A DNA stretch of 21,932 bases. Source: CAIPVR01 sp049316905 (lineage in GTDB: Bacteria; Actinomycetota; Acidimicrobiia; Acidimicrobiales; Microtrichaceae). Below the pieces are notes generated by a model. It had not been told where the DNA came from. It ran no database searches and saw nothing but the letters and a program-made list of their open reading frames with translations. A program made the position numbers and the translations under genes. The stretch is taken from positions 1 through 21,932 of the forward strand of contig JBMOJH010000052.1 in the NCBI GenBank assembly GCA_049316905.1, read 5' to 3'. Shown piece after piece: positions 19,449 to 21,932 of this stretch. How positions within the stretch are numbered: the first letter of the stretch is position 1; each line of letters opens with the position of its first letter.

Positions 19449-20150
19449 ATGGAGAAGGTCGTCCACCTCGTCCGGGCCCGCGACGACGTCGACGGCGCGG
19501 AGCTGCGCCGCCGGGCGCTCGAGGAGACCGTGCCCGCGCTCCGGGCCGCCGGGGCGTCCGGCATCACCGTGCACCTCGCGGACGACGGGGTCGGCATCCC
19601 CGGGCCCATGCCGTGCCCCGGTGGAGAGCTGCCGGTGCGCGCCGCAGTGGCGACGTGGTGGCCCGCGCACGACCTGCGGCCCGCCGCCGCCGACGAGGCC
19701 GTCGCCGCCCTGGGCCTGCGCAGCGATGGCTACCTGGTGACCGAGGCGGTCTGGTCGGAGTTCGGCCAGCGACGCGGCCCTGGGCGGGACTGGCCCGACG
19801 GCACCCGGTCGCCTGGTCTCGTCACGCTCGCCCTCGTGCACCGCAACCCCGCGCTCGACCCGCGCACGTTCCGCGAGTTCTGGTACGGCCACCAGTCGCC
19901 GATGTCGGAGGCCGTGCAGCCCCGCCTGCGCTACGTGCGCAACACCGTCGCCCACCCGGTCACCGCCGGCGCACCGCCCCTCGACGGGATCGTGGTGGAG
20001 ACGTGGCCGTCCGAGGAGGTCGTGTCCGACGTGGTCGCGTTCCACCTCGGCGACCCGGCGAACCTGACGACGATGCTCGACAGCGTGGGCACCGCGTTCG
20101 ACATGGCCCGCCTGCGGAGCATCGCCATGTCCGAGTACCTCTGCGGCTGA
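19449..20150 (+). CDS. EthD-like/dabb-fold protein, possibly duplicated
   Basis: A 233-residue protein. The C-terminal half (about 122-233) carries an EthD-type ferredoxin-like domain with LVTLALVHRNPALDP, FREFWYGHQSP (141-151; the FxxFWxxxHxP signature) and LRYVRNTVAHPV. The N-terminal half has VVHLVRARDDVDGAELRRRALEETVPALRAAG, which looks like a degenerate second copy without the WxxxH core, so it may be a pseudo-dimer. EthD-type proteins accompany monooxygenase or polyketide pathways; the reaction is unknown. ATG at 19449 follows GAGGGGGCG, whose first bases lie at the end of the preceding NTF2-like gene, hence an operon. Convergent with the racemase gene. Confidence 0.75.
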   Translation: MEKVVHLVRARDDVDGAELRRRALEETVPALRAAGASGITVHLADDGVGIPGPMPCPGGELPVRAAVATWWPAHDLRPAAADEAVAALGLRSDGYLVTEAVWSEFGQRRGPGRDWPDGTRSPGLVTLALVHRNPALDPRTFREFWYGHQSPMSEAVQPRLRYVRNTVAHPVTAGAPPLDGIVVETWPSEEVVSDVVAFHLGDPANLTTMLDSVGTAFDMARLRSIAMSEYLCG

Positions 20151-20177
20151 GACCCGGCGGACCGGCGACCGACCGGC

Positions 20178-20192
20178 GTCGGCTCAGCCGAC
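20178..20192. terminator. Small hairpin over the racemase stop codon
   Basis: GTCGGC (20178-20183) pairs with GCCGAC (20187-20192); the three-base loop is the racemase stop codon read from plus. It lies 27 bp after the EthD-like stop. Weak; inferred as a convergent terminator only because of its position. Confidence 0.3.
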
Positions 20193-21356
20193 CACCCCGG
20201 CGGCCCGCAGCTCGGCGACCTCCTCGGCCGCCACCCCCCACCGGCCCAGCACCGCGGCCGGGTCCTCGGTCTCCTTGGAGGGCTCCACCGGGCCGGCCGG
20301 CGTGCGGTCGAAGCGGGGCGCCGGGGCCGGCTGCGCCACGCCGTCGACGGTCACGAACGAGGCCCGGGCCACTGCGTGCGGGTGTGAGGGCGCCTCACCC
20401 ATGTCGAGCACCGGCGCCACGCACGCGTCACGGTCCGCGAACACCTCGGCCCACTCGTCGCGGGTGCGGGTCCGCACCGCGTCGGCGATGGCCGTCCGGA
20501 GCTCGGGCCAGCGAGGGCGGTCGTGCTGGTCGGGCAGCACCCCGGGGTCGAGGCCGAGGCCCGCGAGCAGCTCGGCGAAGAACGGCGTCTCGATCGCTCC
20601 GATCGCCAGCCAGCGACCGTCGGCGCACGGGTAGCAGTCGTAGAAGGGGGCGCCCGAGTCGAGCAGGTTGGTGCCGCGCTCGGCCGACCAGTAGCCCGAC
20701 GCCCATGCGCCGAACAGGGGTGCCATGAGCAGTGCCGCACCGTCGACCATGGCCGCGTCCACGACCTGCCCACGGCCGCTCGACGACCGCTCGACCACCG
20801 CCGCCAGCACGCCGACGGCCAGCAGCATCCCCCCGCCGCCGAAGTCGGCGACCAGGTTGAGTGGCGGCGTGGGCGGTTGGTCGGCCCGTCCGACATGGGC
20901 GAGTACGCCGGAGAGCGCCAGGTAGTCGAGGTCGTGGCCGACCCGTGGGGCGAGCGGGCCGTCCTGACCCCACCCGGTCATCCGACCGATCACCAGCCGC
21001 TGGTTGGTGGCGTGCAGCTCGGCCGGACCGAGCCCGAACCGTTCTGCCACACCCGGCCGGAATCCCTCCACCAACACGTCCGCTCCCTCGGCGAGGCGCC
21101 GCACGAGCGCGACACCCTCGGGGTTGCGGAGGTCGACGCCCACCGACGAGCGGTTGCGGTTGAGCACGTCCCACGGGTTGCGGCCCTCGTCGTCGGACAG
21201 CTCGGGGCGGTCCTCATCGGGCACCAGACGCTGGGGGTCGGGGCGGCGGATCCGGAGCACCCGGGCACCGAGGTCGGCCAGGACCATGGCGGCGAACGGC
21301 GCTGGCCCGAGCGCCCCGAGCTCGATCACCCGTAGATCGGCGAGGGGCCCGGTCAT
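20184..21356 (-). CDS. Alpha-methylacyl-CoA racemase (CaiB/BaiF family)
   Basis: A 390-residue CaiB/BaiF-family (class III CoA-transferase fold) protein of the racemase branch. It starts with PLADLRVIELGALGPAPFAAMVLADLGARVLRI. The racemase catalytic residues are present with the spacing of M. tuberculosis MCR: His141 (VGHDLDYLALSG), Asp171 (NLVADFGGGG) and Glu256 (AIGAIE). LNRNRSSVGVDLRNPEG (65-81) and FRPGVAERFGLG (99-110) are CoA-binding segments. It would interconvert (2R)- and (2S)-methylacyl-CoA so that branched or sterol side chains enter beta-oxidation. ATG at 21356 is the only start giving the family N-terminus. Its GAGGGG ribosome site lies within a perfect 14-bp stem, an odd arrangement. 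The Thr-rich gene lies 40 bp upstream on the same strand. Confidence 0.85.
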   Translation of the reverse strand: MTGPLADLRVIELGALGPAPFAAMVLADLGARVLRIRRPDPQRLVPDEDRPELSDDEGRNPWDVLNRNRSSVGVDLRNPEGVALVRRLAEGADVLVEGFRPGVAERFGLGPAELHATNQRLVIGRMTGWGQDGPLAPRVGHDLDYLALSGVLAHVGRADQPPTPPLNLVADFGGGGMLLAVGVLAAVVERSSSGRGQVVDAAMVDGAALLMAPLFGAWASGYWSAERGTNLLDSGAPFYDCYPCADGRWLAIGAIETPFFAELLAGLGLDPGVLPDQHDRPRWPELRTAIADAVRTRTRDEWAEVFADRDACVAPVLDMGEAPSHPHAVARASFVTVDGVAQPAPAPRFDRTPAGPVEPSKETEDPAAVLGRWGVAAEEVAELRAAGVVG

Positions 21357-21374
21357 GTTCGACCGGGCCCCTCG
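21341..21374 (-). promoter_or_regulatory. 14-bp perfect stem over the racemase translation start
   Basis: CGAGGGGCCCGGTC and GACCGGGCCCCTCG are exact complements flanking a 6-nt loop (21355-21360). On the minus strand the 5' arm holds the GAGGGG ribosome site, the ATG sits at the loop/3'-arm boundary (21356-21354), and the 3' arm is codons 2-6. It could be a terminator of the Thr-rich gene, which ends 22 bp upstream, or a translational lock. There is no U-tract after it. Confidence 0.6.
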
Positions 21375-21396
21375 GAGATCACGCGAACGGTGGCGC

Positions 21397-21932
21397 TCAG
21401 GCGCGGTCCTCGACGGACCAGGTGAGCGTGAACGGCCGGATCAGGTTCGGGAAGGTCCCGAAGCTGAACCAGTTCGACGTGCCGCCGGCACTGGCCGCTC
21501 CGGCCGGCTGCTGGAGCTGACCGAACACCGGTGCCGAGACCGACAGGCCGGCGTTCGGATCGAAGGCGCTGACCTGGCCGACCCACAGCTGGAAGATCCA
21601 GAACCGCTGGGCCGACACGCCGAAGGTGGCGGTGCCGCCCTGCTTGCCGAGCAGCTCGAGCGAACCGTTCACCGAGGTGACGCCGATCGTGTCGCGACCG
21701 ACGGTCACGTTGCCGGCCGTGCTGTCGCCGGAGTTGGCGTAGGAGAACGAGCCCCCGATCGTGACCGAGGCACGGTCACGTGCCGCCGGCACCGTGGTCG
21801 TCGTGGTGGTCGGGACCGTCGTCGTGGTGGTCGGGACCGTCGTCGTGGTCGTCGGGACCGTCGTCGTGGTCGTCGGGACCGTCGTCGTGGTCGTCGGCAC
21901 CGTCGTCGTGGTCGTCGGCACCGTCGTCGTGG
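21397..21932 (-). CDS. Thr-rich (PTTTTTV) secreted/surface protein, 3' part only
   Basis: The frame is open to the window edge; the GTG at 21921 is one Val of a repeat, not a real start, so the N-terminus lies outside. The visible part starts with VPTTTTT heptads, a flexible, probably O-glycosylatable linker. A ~125-residue C-terminal domain follows (from about base 21775), beta-rich in look: SVTIGGSFSYANSGDSTAG, TIGVTSVNGSLELLG, FWIFQLWVGQVSAF, SNWFSFGTFPNLIRPFTLTWSV. I do not recognise the domain, and no sorting motif or membrane helix closes it. Linkers of this type are typical of exported proteins in Acidimicrobiia, but export itself is inferred. It is followed by the racemase gene on the same strand, behind the 14-bp stem. 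Confidence 0.75.
   Translation of the reverse strand, partial: TTTVPTTTTTVPTTTTTVPTTTTTVPTTTTTVPTTTTTVPTTTTTTVPAARDRASVTIGGSFSYANSGDSTAGNVTVGRDTIGVTSVNGSLELLGKQGGTATFGVSAQRFWIFQLWVGQVSAFDPNAGLSVSAPVFGQLQQPAGAASAGGTSNWFSFGTFPNLIRPFTLTWSVEDRA
21791..21932 (-). repeat. Tandem 21-bp repeats encoding VPTTTTT, running off the window
   Basis: ACCGTC/G-started units begin at 21791, 21815, 21836, 21857, 21878, 21899 and 21920. Five steps are 21 bp and the first is 24 bp (an extra Thr codon). On the minus strand each encodes five Thr plus Val-Pro. Neighbouring units differ mainly at silent bases. The repeat continues past the end. Confidence 0.95.

Noticed and set aside
21791..21932. Repeated 21-bp units as CRISPR or origin iterons
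   Set aside because: There are no spacers; the units encode in-frame VPTTTTT in an exported-type protein.

Overview
The window is about 22 kb of very GC-rich DNA. Its genes nearly always end codons in G or C, GTG starts are common, and genes are packed with short gaps. The organism is most likely a high-GC actinobacterium, and I lean towards the class Acidimicrobiia. Three features suggest this: two luciferase-like (LLM) oxidoreductases and a Ddn-type nitroreductase that normally use cofactor F420; secreted proteins with Thr-rich linkers (PTTTTTV heptads and TTTTLPR units); and several genes that look leaderless. The class assignment is inference. No tRNA, rRNA, CRISPR array, insertion sequence or phage gene was seen, so this looks like chromosomal housekeeping and catabolic DNA rather than a mobile island.

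Layout. 1-2.8 kb: the 3' part of a GH3-like lipoprotein, convergent with an LLM oxidoreductase, which is divergent from a two-CBS-domain protein. 2.8-6.1 kb (minus strand): a diiron ferritin-like protein, then leuA with a 10-residue leucine-rich leader peptide, an attenuator-like hairpin and a good promoter. 6.1-8.9 kb: a DyP-type peroxidase, divergent (18-bp gap) from a dusB-maf operon. 8.9-11.9 kb (minus): a baeRF/eRF1-like protein, a 530-bp non-coding stretch with inverted repeats, and an amidase-signature enzyme. 12.0-13.9 kb (plus): a small two-helix membrane protein and a PLP-dependent decarboxylase/lyase. 14.0-17.4 kb: an SDR-LLM pair (minus), argJ (plus) and a Ddn-type nitroreductase (minus). 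17.5-20.2 kb: fetA-fetB-like metal exporter genes (minus), divergent from an NTF2-like/EthD-like pair (plus). 20.2-21.9 kb (minus): an alpha-methylacyl-CoA racemase and the 3' part of a Thr-rich secreted protein that runs off the window.

The genes do not form one pathway. leuA and argJ are amino-acid biosynthesis; dusB and maf are housekeeping; the racemase, SDR, LLM, EthD-like and NTF2-like genes have a lipid or xenobiotic catabolism flavour; DyP, the diiron protein and FetAB touch iron, haem and oxidants.

The strongest signals beyond the genes are regulatory: (1) the leu leader-peptide attenuator, apparently on a near-leaderless mRNA; (2) a -10-like heptamer that may be shared by two divergent leaderless genes (DyP and dusB); (3) a perfect 14-bp stem that buries the ribosome-binding site of the racemase; (4) a shared palindrome, TCCGAC(G/C)ACGGA, just upstream of the diiron and baeRF-like genes; (5) a hairpin without a U-tract at each of the six convergent gene junctions. 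All sites were found by eye, without folding or database searches.
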